A stretch of DNA of 64,000 nt from Haloarcula rubra (GCF_019599465.1 NZ_RKLR01000003.1:186001-250000); one strand, 5' to 3'; counted from the stretch's first letter, positions 33,611 through 42,720 are shown. A program made the numbers and translations. Notes: generated by a model from the letters alone, not told the origin.

Positions 33611-33613
33611 CGA

Positions 33614-33629
33614 CGTTCACATGGTAACG
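33614..33629. promoter_or_regulatory. Second copy of the 16-bp palindrome, upstream of the hydrolase gene
   Basis: CGTTCACATGGTAACG matches the perfect palindrome at 27315-27330 at 14 of 16 positions and ends 36 bp before the ATG at 33666, almost the same distance as the first copy. A short hairpin CCCCTT-GA-AAGGGG (33632-33645) follows. Confidence 0.5.
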
Positions 33630-33665
33630 TCCCCCTTGAAAGGGGTTCCATGACTATCCAAACGT

Positions 33666-34469
33666 ATGCCAGACGCGTACAACGACGGGGTCCGCCTCGC
33701 CTACGAGCGGGCGGGGCCCCTCGACGCCGAGACGGTGGTGTTCGTCGAGGGACTGGGCTACGGCCGGTGGATGTGGCGCTGGACCCGCCGTGCCGTCGTC
33801 GACGACTACGACACGATTCTGTGGGACAACCGCGGCACCGGTGCGTCCAGCGAACCCGAAGGGCCTTACACCGTCGAACAGATGGCAAGCGACCTCGCGG
33901 CAGTGCTGGACGACGCCGGCGTCGACGCGGCACACGTCGTCGGGGCGAGCATGGGCGGGATGATAGCCCAGCAGTTCGCGCTGGACGACGACCGGGCCGA
34001 GTCGCTCACGCTCCTGTGTACGTCGCCGGGCGGTCCTGACGCCGTCCCGGTGCCCGAGGAGACCCAAGAGCGGATGTACGACGTTCCCGAGGAGTACGAC
34101 GACCGGGAGGCGATTCGCCACAAGATGGCCCCCGCCCTGACGGACGCGTTCGTCGACGAGAACCCGGACCTCGTGGCGCGAATCGTCGACTGGCGACTCG
34201 ACAGCGACGCCAGCGACCGGGCCAGAGAGTGGCAGGGCGCGGCCGTGGCCGAGTTCGACCTCTCGGACCGACTGGACGAGATACGGGTGCCGGCGCTGGT
34301 TCTCCACGGGACCGCCGACCGGGTCGTCCCCGTCGAGAACGGCGAACTGCTGGCAGAGCGACTGCCCGACGCGGAGTTCCACCGCCTCGACGGCGCACCG
34401 CACCTCCTCTTTCTCGAACGCGCCGAGACGGTGAACGACTACCTGACGGAGTTCCTCGACGATGTCTGA
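33666..34469 (+). CDS. Alpha/beta-hydrolase
   Basis: A 267-aa cytoplasmic alpha/beta-hydrolase of the 3-oxoadipate enol-lactonase/esterase type. The catalytic triad is visible: Ser95 in GASMGG, Asp218 in HGTADRVVP and His246 in GAPHLL. The oxyanion region VEGLGYGRWMW lies near residue 28. The substrate is likely an ester, lactone or acyl-CoA from the same pathway as the following ligase, whose ATG overlaps this stop by 8 nt. It has its own promoter with a palindrome shared with the transport operon. Confidence 0.85.
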   Translation: MPDAYNDGVRLAYERAGPLDAETVVFVEGLGYGRWMWRWTRRAVVDDYDTILWDNRGTGASSEPEGPYTVEQMASDLAAVLDDAGVDAAHVVGASMGGMIAQQFALDDDRAESLTLLCTSPGGPDAVPVPEETQERMYDVPEEYDDREAIRHKMAPALTDAFVDENPDLVARIVDWRLDSDASDRAREWQGAAVAEFDLSDRLDEIRVPALVLHGTADRVVPVENGELLAERLPDAEFHRLDGAPHLLFLERAETVNDYLTEFLDDV

Positions 34470-36024
34470 GTTCGCCAGCGGCCCGCAGGACTGGGTGGGT
34501 GCGTGGAGCGAGAAGCGCGCCGCCCTGACACCGGACCGCGACGGCCTCGTCGACGCGACGACTGGCGAGCGGTACACGTACGCCGACCTCGACCGGCGGG
34601 CCAACCGGACGGCGAGACTCCTCCGCGAGTACGGCGTCGAAGACGGCGGCCGCGTCGCCGTCGTCTCGCGGAACCGCCCCGAAGTCGTCGACCTGTTCTT
34701 CGCGACGGGGAAGACCGGCGGCGTCCTCGCGCCGCTCTCACACCGCCTCGCACCGCCGGAGTTGGGCGAACTGCTCGCACGCGTCGACCCGGGACTGCTC
34801 GTCGTCGAGACGCCGTTCCTCGGCGACGTACGGGAGGCGACGGCCGAGGCTGAGGGCCTCGAAACGGCGGTGCTCGCCGTCGAGGCAGGGGACGACGATT
34901 CAGTTGCCGAGAGCAGTCAGACCTACGCCGACGAACTCCCGGCGGACGACTCGTCGGTCGAGACGGCGACGCTCTCGCCGGAGGACCCGCACCTCCTGCT
35001 CCACACCGGCGGGTCGACGGGCACGCCGAAGGAGACGGTCGTCACCCACCGGGGCGTCGTCTGGAACTCGCTGAACACCATCACGGCGTGGGGCCTGCGC
35101 GACGACGACGTGACGCCGATGGTGTTCCCGATGTTCCACACCGGCGGGTGGAACGTCGTCACGGTCCCCCTCTGGCACATGGGCGGCACCGTGGTCGTCG
35201 CCCGCGAGTTCGACCCCGGCGAGTTGCTCCGCGTGATAGACGACGAGGGCGGGTCCGTGCTGGTGGCGGTGCCGGCCGTTCTGCGGATGATGACCGACCA
35301 CGAGGACTGGGACGAGACGGACCTCTCGACGCTGCGGTTCGTCAAGTCCGGCGGCGGCCCTTGCCGCCAGTCGGTGATGGAGACGTGGTGGGACCGGGGC
35401 GTCGACCTCTCGCAGGGGTACGGCCTCACCGAGTGTGGTCCCAACAACTTCGCGATGCCCGAGGGGTGGCCCCGCGAGAAGGCCGACGCCGTCGGGACGC
35501 CGGCGATGCACGTAGACGCCAGAATCGTCGAGGGCGGAGAACCGGTCGAACCGGGCGATATCGGCGAACTCCAGTTGCGCTCGCCCCACGCCGCCGACGG
35601 CTACCTCGACAATCCCGAGGAGACCGAGGCGACGTTCGGGTCCGGGTGGGTCGCGACCGGTGACCTCGCTCGCGTCGACGAGGACGGCTACTACTACGTC
35701 GAGGGTCGGAAGAAGGACATGTTCGTCAGCGGCGGCGAGAACGTCTACCCGGCGGAGGTAGAGGACGCTATCGCCGACCACGACGCCGTCGCCGAGTGCG
35801 TGGTCGTCCCCGTCCCCGACGACCAGTGGGGACAGGTCGGGAAGGCCGTCGTCGAACTGACCGCGGGTGCGGAGGCGTTCTCGCTGGACGCCCTGCGTTC
35901 GTTCCTCGACGGCCGTCTCGCCCGGTTCAAGCACCCCCAGCACCTCGCGTTCGTCGACGAGATGCCGACGAGCGGTCCCGAGAAGATAGACCGGCAGGCC
36001 GTCACCGAACGGTTCGGCGAGTGA
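34462..36024 (+). CDS. AMP-binding acyl-CoA synthetase (carboxylate-CoA ligase)
   Basis: A 520-aa ANL-family ligase. It has the P-loop LLLHTGGSTGTPKETV (Gly/Ser/Thr-rich, with Glu in place of the more usual Gly or Ala after the Lys), YGLTECGPN (A5 motif), GWVATGDLARVDEDGYYYVEGRKKDM (A7/A8) and the catalytic Lys in GPEKIDRQ near the C-terminus. It activates a carboxylic acid to its CoA thioester via an acyl-adenylate. Chain length or aromatic preference cannot be read from sequence. It overlaps the hydrolase gene by 8 nt; together with the importer it outlines uptake and activation of an organic acid. Confidence 0.9.
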   Translation: MSEFASGPQDWVGAWSEKRAALTPDRDGLVDATTGERYTYADLDRRANRTARLLREYGVEDGGRVAVVSRNRPEVVDLFFATGKTGGVLAPLSHRLAPPELGELLARVDPGLLVVETPFLGDVREATAEAEGLETAVLAVEAGDDDSVAESSQTYADELPADDSSVETATLSPEDPHLLLHTGGSTGTPKETVVTHRGVVWNSLNTITAWGLRDDDVTPMVFPMFHTGGWNVVTVPLWHMGGTVVVAREFDPGELLRVIDDEGGSVLVAVPAVLRMMTDHEDWDETDLSTLRFVKSGGGPCRQSVMETWWDRGVDLSQGYGLTECGPNNFAMPEGWPREKADAVGTPAMHVDARIVEGGEPVEPGDIGELQLRSPHAADGYLDNPEETEATFGSGWVATGDLARVDEDGYYYVEGRKKDMFVSGGENVYPAEVEDAIADHDAVAECVVVPVPDDQWGQVGKAVVELTAGAEAFSLDALRSFLDGRLARFKHPQHLAFVDEMPTSGPEKIDRQAVTERFGE

Positions 36025-36038
36025 CGAGACGCCACCTA

Positions 36039-36054
36039 GTTACACCGGTGCAAC
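36039..36054. promoter_or_regulatory. Near-perfect palindrome upstream of the NmrA-like gene
   Basis: GTTACACCGGTGCAAC is a 16-bp inverted repeat with one mismatched pair, about 60 bp before the ATG at 36114 and upstream of a TATA-like TGATACC. The regulator is unknown. Confidence 0.35.
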
Positions 36055-36113
36055 CGGGTGACAGCGGTTACGCCAAACGCTGATACCGACTCCCGTCGAA
36101 GTGTACGGTAGCC

Positions 36114-37025
36114 ATGACGACAGTATCCAGCGTTCTCGTGACAGGTGCGACGGGGAATCAGGGCGGGGCCGTCGTAGACCACCTTCTCGCGTCGGACGAC
36201 GACTTCGACGTGTACGGACTGACCAGAGACGCGACCAGTGAGACGGCACAGTCACTCGCCGACCGTGGCGTCACGATGGTGGAGGGTGACCTCTACGACC
36301 CGGAGAGCTTCCGGGACCACGTCGCGGCCGTCGACGCCGTCTTCGCGGTGACCAACTTCTGGACGGAAGGGTACGACAGACAGGTCGAACAGGGCCAGAA
36401 CCTAGCCGACGTGGCCGCCGAAGAGGGCGTCGACCAGTTCGTGTTCAGCGGCGTCGGCGGCCACGAGCGAGACACGGGCATCCCGCACTTCGACTCGGCG
36501 TGGGAGATAGAACAGTACGCACGGGACCTCGACCTCCCGATGACGGTCCTCCAGCCGGTGTTCTTCTACCAGAACCTCGAGGGCTTCGTCGAGAGTATCG
36601 TCGAGGACGGCACGCTCGCCTTCCCGCTGGCCGAGGGCGTCTCGCTACAGATGGTCGACGTGGCCGACGTCGGGCACGCCGCCGCCGTCGCCTTCGAGCG
36701 ACCCGACGAGTTCGTCGGCGAGCGGTACGAACTGGCCGGTGACGAGAAGACGCTCTCGGAGACGGCCGCCATCATCTCCGAGGTGTCGGGACAGGAGGTC
36801 GAACCGTATCACGTCCCCATCGAGGACGCCTACGACGACTTCGGCGAGGAGTTCACCGTGATGTGTGAGTGGTTCAACGAGGTCGGATACGACGCCGACA
36901 TCGAGGCACTCGAGTCGACGTTCGGGTTCGAGTTCACCGACCTCGAGAGTTACCTGCGGGCCCACGGCTGGGAGGACAAGACGGAGATGGCGTCGGTCCC
37001 CGGCTGGGTCAAGGCGTTCTCGTAA
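36114..37025 (+). CDS. NmrA-family NAD(P)-binding protein
   Basis: A 303-aa atypical SDR. It has the Rossmann motif VLVTGATGNQGGAV, a short VTNFWTEG stretch and VVFSGVGG-like segment FVFSGVGGHER, then TVLQPVFFYQN. NmrA-like proteins either sense the NADP/NADPH ratio or reduce small substrates; the classical Tyr-Lys pair is not obvious here, which favours a sensor or an unusual reductase. It is single-gene, convergent with the histidine kinase, with a palindrome at its promoter. Confidence 0.8.
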   Translation: MTTVSSVLVTGATGNQGGAVVDHLLASDDDFDVYGLTRDATSETAQSLADRGVTMVEGDLYDPESFRDHVAAVDAVFAVTNFWTEGYDRQVEQGQNLADVAAEEGVDQFVFSGVGGHERDTGIPHFDSAWEIEQYARDLDLPMTVLQPVFFYQNLEGFVESIVEDGTLAFPLAEGVSLQMVDVADVGHAAAVAFERPDEFVGERYELAGDEKTLSETAAIISEVSGQEVEPYHVPIEDAYDDFGEEFTVMCEWFNEVGYDADIEALESTFGFEFTDLESYLRAHGWEDKTEMASVPGWVKAFS

Positions 37026-37056
37026 GTTCGGCTGTCCGCTGACCGGCGAACGGGGG

Positions 37057-39900
37057 TCACTCCGGCCGTTCGACGCCGGTGACCTCGAACCGAGCGCCGC
37101 CGGCGTCGCTCTCGGAGATGTGGACGTCCCAGCCGTGGGCGTCGACGATTCGACCCACGATGGCGAGTCCGAAGCCGGTCCCGTCGGGGCTGTTCGAGTA
37201 CCCACTCTCGAAGACGGCCTCGCGCTCGGACGGTGGCACGCCCGACCCGTCGTCCTCGACGTAGAACCCCGATCCGTCCGGTAAGGGGCCGATACGGATG
37301 GTCACTGGCTCACCGTCAGTGCCGGCCTCGTCGTCGTCCGAGTGGCCGTGACCCCCGCCGTCGACCGACTGCGATCGACTGCTCGTGGAGGCGTGCTCGA
37401 CGCTGTTCCGTACGAGGTTCTCGAGCAGTTGCTTGAACCGACTCTCGTCGGCGTAGATACGGCCGGTCGCTTCGGTCTGGAGCGAGGCCGTCCCGGTGGC
37501 GACGTTCTGCCAGCAGTCGGCGACGACGCTGTCGACGTCGACCGGTTCCATCCCGTCGATGCTCTCGCCTTCGCGGGCCAGCGTGAGGAGTTCCTCGATG
37601 AGTTGGTCCATCCGGTCGAGCGCCCGTTCGGCACGCTCGAGGTGGCCCGTCTCACCAGTGTCTCGGGCCAGCTCGAGCGAGCCTTCGAGGACGCTGAGCG
37701 GGTTCCGCAGGTCGTGGCTGACCACGCTCGCGAACTCCTCTAGCCGCTCGTTCTGCCGCGTGAGTTCCACCTCGCGCTCGCGAAGCAGGGACTCGCGCTC
37801 GACCCGCTGGAGCGCGACGGTGAACGTCGAGGTCAGGATGTCGAGTAGCGTTCTGTCCGTCTCGTCGAAGGCGTCGGCCGCCTTGGCAGAGACGATGAAC
37901 ACGCCGTGGTCGGCGACCGGATACACGATGGCGCTCCCGGCCGGCGTGTGTCCCGCCAACCGGTCGTGGTCGGCCGTGTCCTCGATACAGAGCGGCTCCG
38001 ACCGCTCGAACACCTCCCAGATTACCGACGCCACGGGGTCCTCGCTGTCACGCTCGTACTCCGGCAACGTCTCGAACGCGGACTCCATCCCCCCGTTCTC
38101 AGTGAGCAGTCGCAGTCGCTGTCCGTCCTCACTGAGCGCGTGATAGCCGCTTATCTCGGCCTCGATGACCTCCTGAGCCGTGTCGACGGCGACCTGTGCG
38201 CTGTCCTCGACGGTCTGTGTCGTCATCAGCGTGCGCGTTCGCTGCTGGACCAACTCGAGTTTCCGGCGGTGTTCTTTCCGCTCGGTTACGTCCCGGACGA
38301 CGCAGATGAGTCCGCCGTCGTCGAGTCGCGTCAGCGACACCTCCTGCGGGAACGTCTCGCCGTCTGCCCGTACCCCGGTAGCCCCACCCAGCCACTCGCC
38401 CCGCGCTTCGAGTTCGGGGAACACCTCGCGTTTGAACCGGTCGATTTCGCTCTCCGCGTAGCACATTCGCCAGCTCTCGCCGACGAACGCGTCCGGGTCG
38501 TCGTAGCCGTACACCTCTGCGTGGGCCTGATTGACGAAGACGTACTCGTCGTTCTCGTCCAGTATCGCCATGCCGTCGGTCGCCGAAGCGATGGCCGCCG
38601 AACGGGCTTCGAGTTGTTGCTGGCGCGCCTCGCGGCCGGAGATGTCCCGGCTACTCACGACGAACTGCTCCTCGCCGTCGATACAGATACGCCGGATGTG
38701 GACTTCCACGGGGACCGTCGAGCCGTCGCGCCGCCGGAACACCGTCTCCAGTTCGTGGCGGTCACCGTTCCCGAGGCTCTCCCAGAACCGCCGCGCCGCC
38801 TCCGGTTCGATGTTCGGGTCGACCTCCCAGACGGCCATCCCGACCAGTTCCGACTTCTCGTAGTCCAGGGCTTCGCAGAGTGCCGGGTTCGCGTCGATTA
38901 TCCGCCCGTCGCCGTCGTGGACGTTTATCATGTCCGGGGAGTTCTCGAACAGGCTTTCGAGACGCGTACTCGTCCGTCTGAGTGCCGCCTCCGCGTCACG
39001 CGCCTGCATCGCGTGTGCGACGTCGTCGCCGAGTTCCGCCAGCAGGGACCGTTCGGACTCGTCGAAGACCCTCGGCCGGTCGGCGTACACCACGAGGAGA
39101 CCGTACCAGTCCCCGTCGTACGAGAGTGGGACGGCCGCCGCGGCGCGGAACCCGTGCGCCAGTGCCTGTTCGCGCCACGGTTCGAACGACGGGTCCTCAC
39201 TGACGTTCTGCGAGACCACGATCTCGCCCGTCCTGAACGCTCGGCCGGCCGGTCCCTGTCCGGTCGCCGTCTCGTCGGCGCTGATAGTCACGTCGTCCAG
39301 ATACGAGCTCTCGCCGCCCGCCCAGTTGGTCGGTTCGATGGACGCCGAGGCCGAATCGTACCGGCCGACCCAGGCGAACGTGTACGGCTCCGCGTCGCTG
39401 AGCAACTCACAGACGCGGCGCTCTATCGCCGCCCGTGAGTCGGCCCGAACCAGCGCCTGATTGACCTCGCGCACCACGCTGTCGACGCGCTCTTGCGCTG
39501 CCGCCTGTCGAACGACGCGATACTGCTCGACGGCGCTCCGAATCCGTGCTGCGAGTACACCGTACTGTTCGGTGTCGTCTCGTCCGGGCAGGTAGGCCGT
39601 CGCGCCCCGTGCCACCGCCTCGCTCGCCACCCGGTCGGACCCCTCGGCGGCGAACAGGACGAACGGCAGGTCCGGATACTCCGCGCGGACGGCGTCGAGG
39701 AGGGCCAGTCCGTCACGGTCGGTCAGTTCGAACGCCGAGACGACACAGTCGACACTGCTCCCGTCCAGCACACTCAGTGCGTCGGACGTGCTGGTGGCCG
39801 TCCGGACGGAGAACCGGTCGTCCATCCGTTCGAGTCGGTCGCCCGTCGACTCTGCGGCCCCCCGGTCGTCCACGCAGAGGACGGTGACCTCGTCTACCAT
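37057..39900 (-). CDS. Multidomain sensor histidine kinase with pseudo-receiver, GAF and PAS domains
   Basis: 947 residues, soluble. The order is: receiver-like (1-125), GAF (about 150-305), PAS (about 310-430), PAS (about 435-555), GAF (about 575-715), HisKA with FASVVSHDLRNPL (phospho-His), and HATPase with NLVRNSVEHAS and DDGSGVPPSEREAVFE. The receiver keeps the acidic pair D11/D12, but the phospho-acceptor position reads SAF (Ala56) and the conserved Lys is replaced (AYLPGR). It should therefore not accept phosphate. Such multi-sensor kinases are common in haloarchaea; no response regulator is adjacent. The signal is probably cytoplasmic redox, light or a small molecule. Confidence 0.9.
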   Translation of the reverse strand: MVDEVTVLCVDDRGAAESTGDRLERMDDRFSVRTATSTSDALSVLDGSSVDCVVSAFELTDRDGLALLDAVRAEYPDLPFVLFAAEGSDRVASEAVARGATAYLPGRDDTEQYGVLAARIRSAVEQYRVVRQAAAQERVDSVVREVNQALVRADSRAAIERRVCELLSDAEPYTFAWVGRYDSASASIEPTNWAGGESSYLDDVTISADETATGQGPAGRAFRTGEIVVSQNVSEDPSFEPWREQALAHGFRAAAAVPLSYDGDWYGLLVVYADRPRVFDESERSLLAELGDDVAHAMQARDAEAALRRTSTRLESLFENSPDMINVHDGDGRIIDANPALCEALDYEKSELVGMAVWEVDPNIEPEAARRFWESLGNGDRHELETVFRRRDGSTVPVEVHIRRICIDGEEQFVVSSRDISGREARQQQLEARSAAIASATDGMAILDENDEYVFVNQAHAEVYGYDDPDAFVGESWRMCYAESEIDRFKREVFPELEARGEWLGGATGVRADGETFPQEVSLTRLDDGGLICVVRDVTERKEHRRKLELVQQRTRTLMTTQTVEDSAQVAVDTAQEVIEAEISGYHALSEDGQRLRLLTENGGMESAFETLPEYERDSEDPVASVIWEVFERSEPLCIEDTADHDRLAGHTPAGSAIVYPVADHGVFIVSAKAADAFDETDRTLLDILTSTFTVALQRVERESLLREREVELTRQNERLEEFASVVSHDLRNPLSVLEGSLELARDTGETGHLERAERALDRMDQLIEELLTLAREGESIDGMEPVDVDSVVADCWQNVATGTASLQTEATGRIYADESRFKQLLENLVRNSVEHASTSSRSQSVDGGGHGHSDDDEAGTDGEPVTIRIGPLPDGSGFYVEDDGSGVPPSEREAVFESGYSNSPDGTGFGLAIVGRIVDAHGWDVHISESDAGGARFEVTGVERPE

Positions 39901-40073
39901 GCCCGATAATCCATTTGTACCGACAAGTAACTTCCGTCACATTATGAAACGTGATAATCCGTCGTAACGACAGTAGCCCTAGCGGTGGTCCTGTCCTCCG
40001 CTCCACGGGCCTCGAAAAGTCGGTCCGGGACGGCGCTTCACCGGAACGGTGGACGGGTGCTGTCGTCCTCTCC

Positions 40074-40106
40074 CTCGCCGAACGGCGCTGAACGTTCCTC
40101 GGCGAG
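40074..40106. terminator. Inverted repeat after the dehydratase gene
   Basis: CTCGCCGA (40074-40081) and TCGGCGAG (40099-40106) form a perfect 8-bp stem with a 17-nt loop, ending about 15 nt beyond the leftward dehydratase stop. No T-run is present, so it may be a 3' processing or termination structure, or chance. Confidence 0.25.
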
Positions 40107-40120
40107 TCCGGCGCGTCGCC

Positions 40121-41371
40121 TCACTCCTCGTCGAACAGCGTGTCGCCCTCGACCATGTGTTCCTCGACGGCGTCCATGTCGAGGGTGAGGCCGAGACCCG
40201 GTTCTTCCGGAATCTCGATGTAGCCGTCCTCGATGACGTCCTCCTCGACGAGGTCCTCCCACCAGCCGAGTTCGTAGGAGTGGTACTCGACGGCCAGCGA
40301 GTTCGGCACGGCGGCCCCGACGTGGGCGCTCGCCATCGTCGCGATGGGCGAGGAGACGTTGTGCATCGCCACCGGGATGTAGTACTGGTTGGCGACGTCT
40401 GCGACCTTCCGTGTCTCGCGCATGCCACCGACCTTCGGCATGTCGGGCGCTATCATGTCGACCGCCTGATTCTCGATGAGGCGGCGCTCCTCGGTCACGC
40501 GGTAGCGGTTCTCGCCCACCGTGATGGGCGTCGTCGTGGACTTCGTGACCTCCTCCTGCACTTCGAGGTTCTCCGGCGGGACGGGGTCCTCGAGCCACCA
40601 GACGTCGTACTCCTCGATGGCGTCGGCGAGGCGCTTGCCGGAGCCACCGGAGAACGTCCAGTGGCAGTCGAACGCCACGTCGGCGCGGTCCTTCACGCGC
40701 TCGGTGACCTTCTCGACGATTTCGGCCTTGTGTCGAATCTCGCCCGGACGGAGGTGCCGGTTCGCGCGGTCCTTCTCCAGTCCGCTCGGCACGTCGAGGT
40801 CGAACTTCAGGGCGTCGTAGCCCAGTTCCTCGACGACGCGCTCTGCCTCGTCGGCGCAGGCTTCGGCGTCGGCCTCCTCCTCCGTGTGGCAGTCACAGTA
40901 GACGCGCATCTCGTCGCGGTACTTGCCGCCGAGGAGCTGGTAGGCCGGGACCTCCAGAATCTTACCCGCGAGGTCGTGGAGTGCGACCTCGATGCCTGCG
41001 ATAGCGGTGACGGTGACGCCTTCGACGGAGCCCTCGCCGGACATCTTCTGGATGAGGTGCTCGTAGAGGCGGTCGATGTCCAGCGGGTTCTCGCCCACCA
41101 CGAACGGCTTCATTCGCTCGATGAGTTCCGGCACACCGGCCCCCCAGTAGGCCTCACCGGTCCCCACGATACCGGCGTCGGTGTAGATGCGGACGAGCGT
41201 CCACGGGAAGTTCCCGTCGACCATCGTCGTCTGGACGTCGGTAATCTCGACGTCGCGGCCACCACCGCGCTTCGCCGTGACGCCCATCGTCTCGGACGAG
41301 AGCTCTCGCATCGTGTACTCAGCGTTGGGGTCGTGCAGGTCAGCGTAGTCTACGTCGTTCGCCAATCCCAT
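40121..41371 (-). CDS. gad: Enolase-superfamily sugar-acid dehydratase, probable D-gluconate dehydratase
   Basis: A 416-aa mandelate-racemase/muconate-lactonising-type enzyme. The capping domain starts near residue 40 (VEITDVQTTMVDGNFPW). The barrel carries AFDCHWTF, WWLEDPVPPEN and TPITVGEN, the three acidic metal ligands at the ends of successive strands, and VAMHNVSSP with a likely catalytic His. Haloarchaeal relatives dehydrate D-gluconate (or D-xylonate) to the 2-keto-3-deoxy acid. With glucose dehydrogenase and KDG kinase in this window, gluconate is the best guess. The TATA-like TTTTGTAA (41394-41401) fixes the ATG at 41371. The glucose-type binding-protein gene is just upstream on the same strand. 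Confidence 0.75.
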   Translation of the reverse strand: MGLANDVDYADLHDPNAEYTMRELSSETMGVTAKRGGGRDVEITDVQTTMVDGNFPWTLVRIYTDAGIVGTGEAYWGAGVPELIERMKPFVVGENPLDIDRLYEHLIQKMSGEGSVEGVTVTAIAGIEVALHDLAGKILEVPAYQLLGGKYRDEMRVYCDCHTEEEADAEACADEAERVVEELGYDALKFDLDVPSGLEKDRANRHLRPGEIRHKAEIVEKVTERVKDRADVAFDCHWTFSGGSGKRLADAIEEYDVWWLEDPVPPENLEVQEEVTKSTTTPITVGENRYRVTEERRLIENQAVDMIAPDMPKVGGMRETRKVADVANQYYIPVAMHNVSSPIATMASAHVGAAVPNSLAVEYHSYELGWWEDLVEEDVIEDGYIEIPEEPGLGLTLDMDAVEEHMVEGDTLFDEE

Positions 41372-41421
41372 GGAGGTGGCTTGCTAGCCCCGTTACAAAA
41401 GTGTAGAGGAATCGACTCGGC

Positions 41422-42618
41422 CTACGCCGACCGGTCCAGCGCGGCGACGACGTCGTCGGCCACGGCCTCGGAGTCCCACGAGGAGACGAACGTCGACATG
41501 GCTGTCTTCAGTTCGATGAGTTGGTCCGGTCGGACACCCAGCCCGTGGGTTATCGACAGCGGTTGGCTCGCCGACTGCTGGAACGCGCTCTGTTGTTCCT
41601 GCAGGAACGGCGTGAACGCGGACGTGTCGACGTCGGTCCGGGGCGGGATGGACCCCTTCTTCTGGTTGAACCGCCGCTGACCGTCCGCAGAGCCGACGTA
41701 CGAGAGGAACGTCGAGACGGCCTCCGAGTCGTCGGTCACGCTCGCGGCGATGACCGCGTCCATGTTCATCGCGTAGAGCCCGTCGGTACCGGGGAACGGC
41801 ACGTGGTCCCAGTCGGTCCCGTAGTCGAACTCCGGGGACTCGGTGTAGGCGCCTGCCGCCCAGTCGCCCTGATGGAAGAAGACGGACTCGCCGTCGACGA
41901 ACCGCTCGTTGGCGTCGGTCAGCGACGTGTAGAGTCTGTCCTCCGTGGCCACCTCGGCGTACTGCCCGACGATGTCGAGCGCGTCGACGATGGCCCGGCG
42001 GTGGGCCGCCGCGGCGTCGTCCGTGACGCGCCTGTACGTGTCGTGGCCGTGTTCGCCCAGTAGCACCGTCTCCCACATCTGGAGGACCGTCCACGGGTTC
42101 TTCATCGGGAACAGCATCCCCGTCTGGTCGGTCTCGGCGTCGATACGCTGGAGTTCCTCGGCGAACGCCCGCGGACTGTCGATAGCGGCGGGGTCGACGC
42201 CCAGCGCCTCCGCCTGCTCGACGTCGTAGAAGAGGTTGTTGATGCGGTGGATGTTGAGCGGTACAGCGCGATAGACCCCGTCGAACTTCGCGGCGTTCCG
42301 TGGCCCGTCGAGATAGTACCGCTCCATGTCGGTGTCCTCCCAGACGGACGTGACGTCGCCGAGTACGGCGGCGTCGTCGTACGGTTGGAGGTTCTTCCCC
42401 GGCCACTCTATCCAGACGTCCGGCGGACTCTCCTTGAGGATGCGGCTCTTGACCTCGAGGCTCAGGTTCTCGTCGGCGACGTCCCGCATCGAAACCTCCG
42501 GGTGTCGCTGGCCGAAGCCGTCGAGCAACGCGTCTAACGCCGCGCCGCCGTCGCCACCGACCAACCGGTGTAGCAACTCCCCACTCTCGCCCCCACCCAC
42601 AGAGGTAGACCGTGACAT
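41422..42618 (-). CDS. Family-1 sugar-binding protein without signal peptide (cytoplasmic)
   Basis: 398 residues. The binding-protein fold begins within the first 15 residues (GELLHRLVGGDGGAALDALL), so there is no Sec, Tat or lipobox sequence. Conserved blocks resemble glucose/sugar-binding proteins of the Thermus GlcE type: VPLNIHRINNLFY (119-131), NPWTVLQMWET (174-184), GDWAAGAY (251-258) and KKGSIPPR (320-327). The N-terminal aromatic pair of those proteins is missing. No permease or ATPase gene adjoins it; a chemoreceptor gene is divergent 102 bp away. A leftward TATA (TTTCATAACG) 26 bp upstream confirms the start. I infer a cytoplasmic ligand-presenting protein. Confidence 0.8.
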   Translation of the reverse strand: MSRSTSVGGGESGELLHRLVGGDGGAALDALLDGFGQRHPEVSMRDVADENLSLEVKSRILKESPPDVWIEWPGKNLQPYDDAAVLGDVTSVWEDTDMERYYLDGPRNAAKFDGVYRAVPLNIHRINNLFYDVEQAEALGVDPAAIDSPRAFAEELQRIDAETDQTGMLFPMKNPWTVLQMWETVLLGEHGHDTYRRVTDDAAAAHRRAIVDALDIVGQYAEVATEDRLYTSLTDANERFVDGESVFFHQGDWAAGAYTESPEFDYGTDWDHVPFPGTDGLYAMNMDAVIAASVTDDSEAVSTFLSYVGSADGQRRFNQKKGSIPPRTDVDTSAFTPFLQEQQSAFQQSASQPLSITHGLGVRPDQLIELKTAMSTFVSSWDSEAVADDVVAALDRSA

Positions 42619-42720
42619 GTCGTGCAGTCGCTATCGAGTCGTTATGAAATTTCCCCGCCCGTTCTCAGTCGTGATTTTCCGGGCATGACGATTTATATCC
42701 CCCCTCTCAAATGGGCCCGT
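42619..42720. promoter_or_regulatory. Compact divergent promoter of the binding protein and chemoreceptor
   Basis: A 102-bp gap with two TATA elements: leftward TTTCATAACG (about 42638-42647) 26 bp from the ATG at 42618, and rightward TTTATATCC (about 42692-42700) 26 bp from the ATG at 42721. Both transcripts are predicted to be leaderless, and the two genes share the same short control region. Confidence 0.6.
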
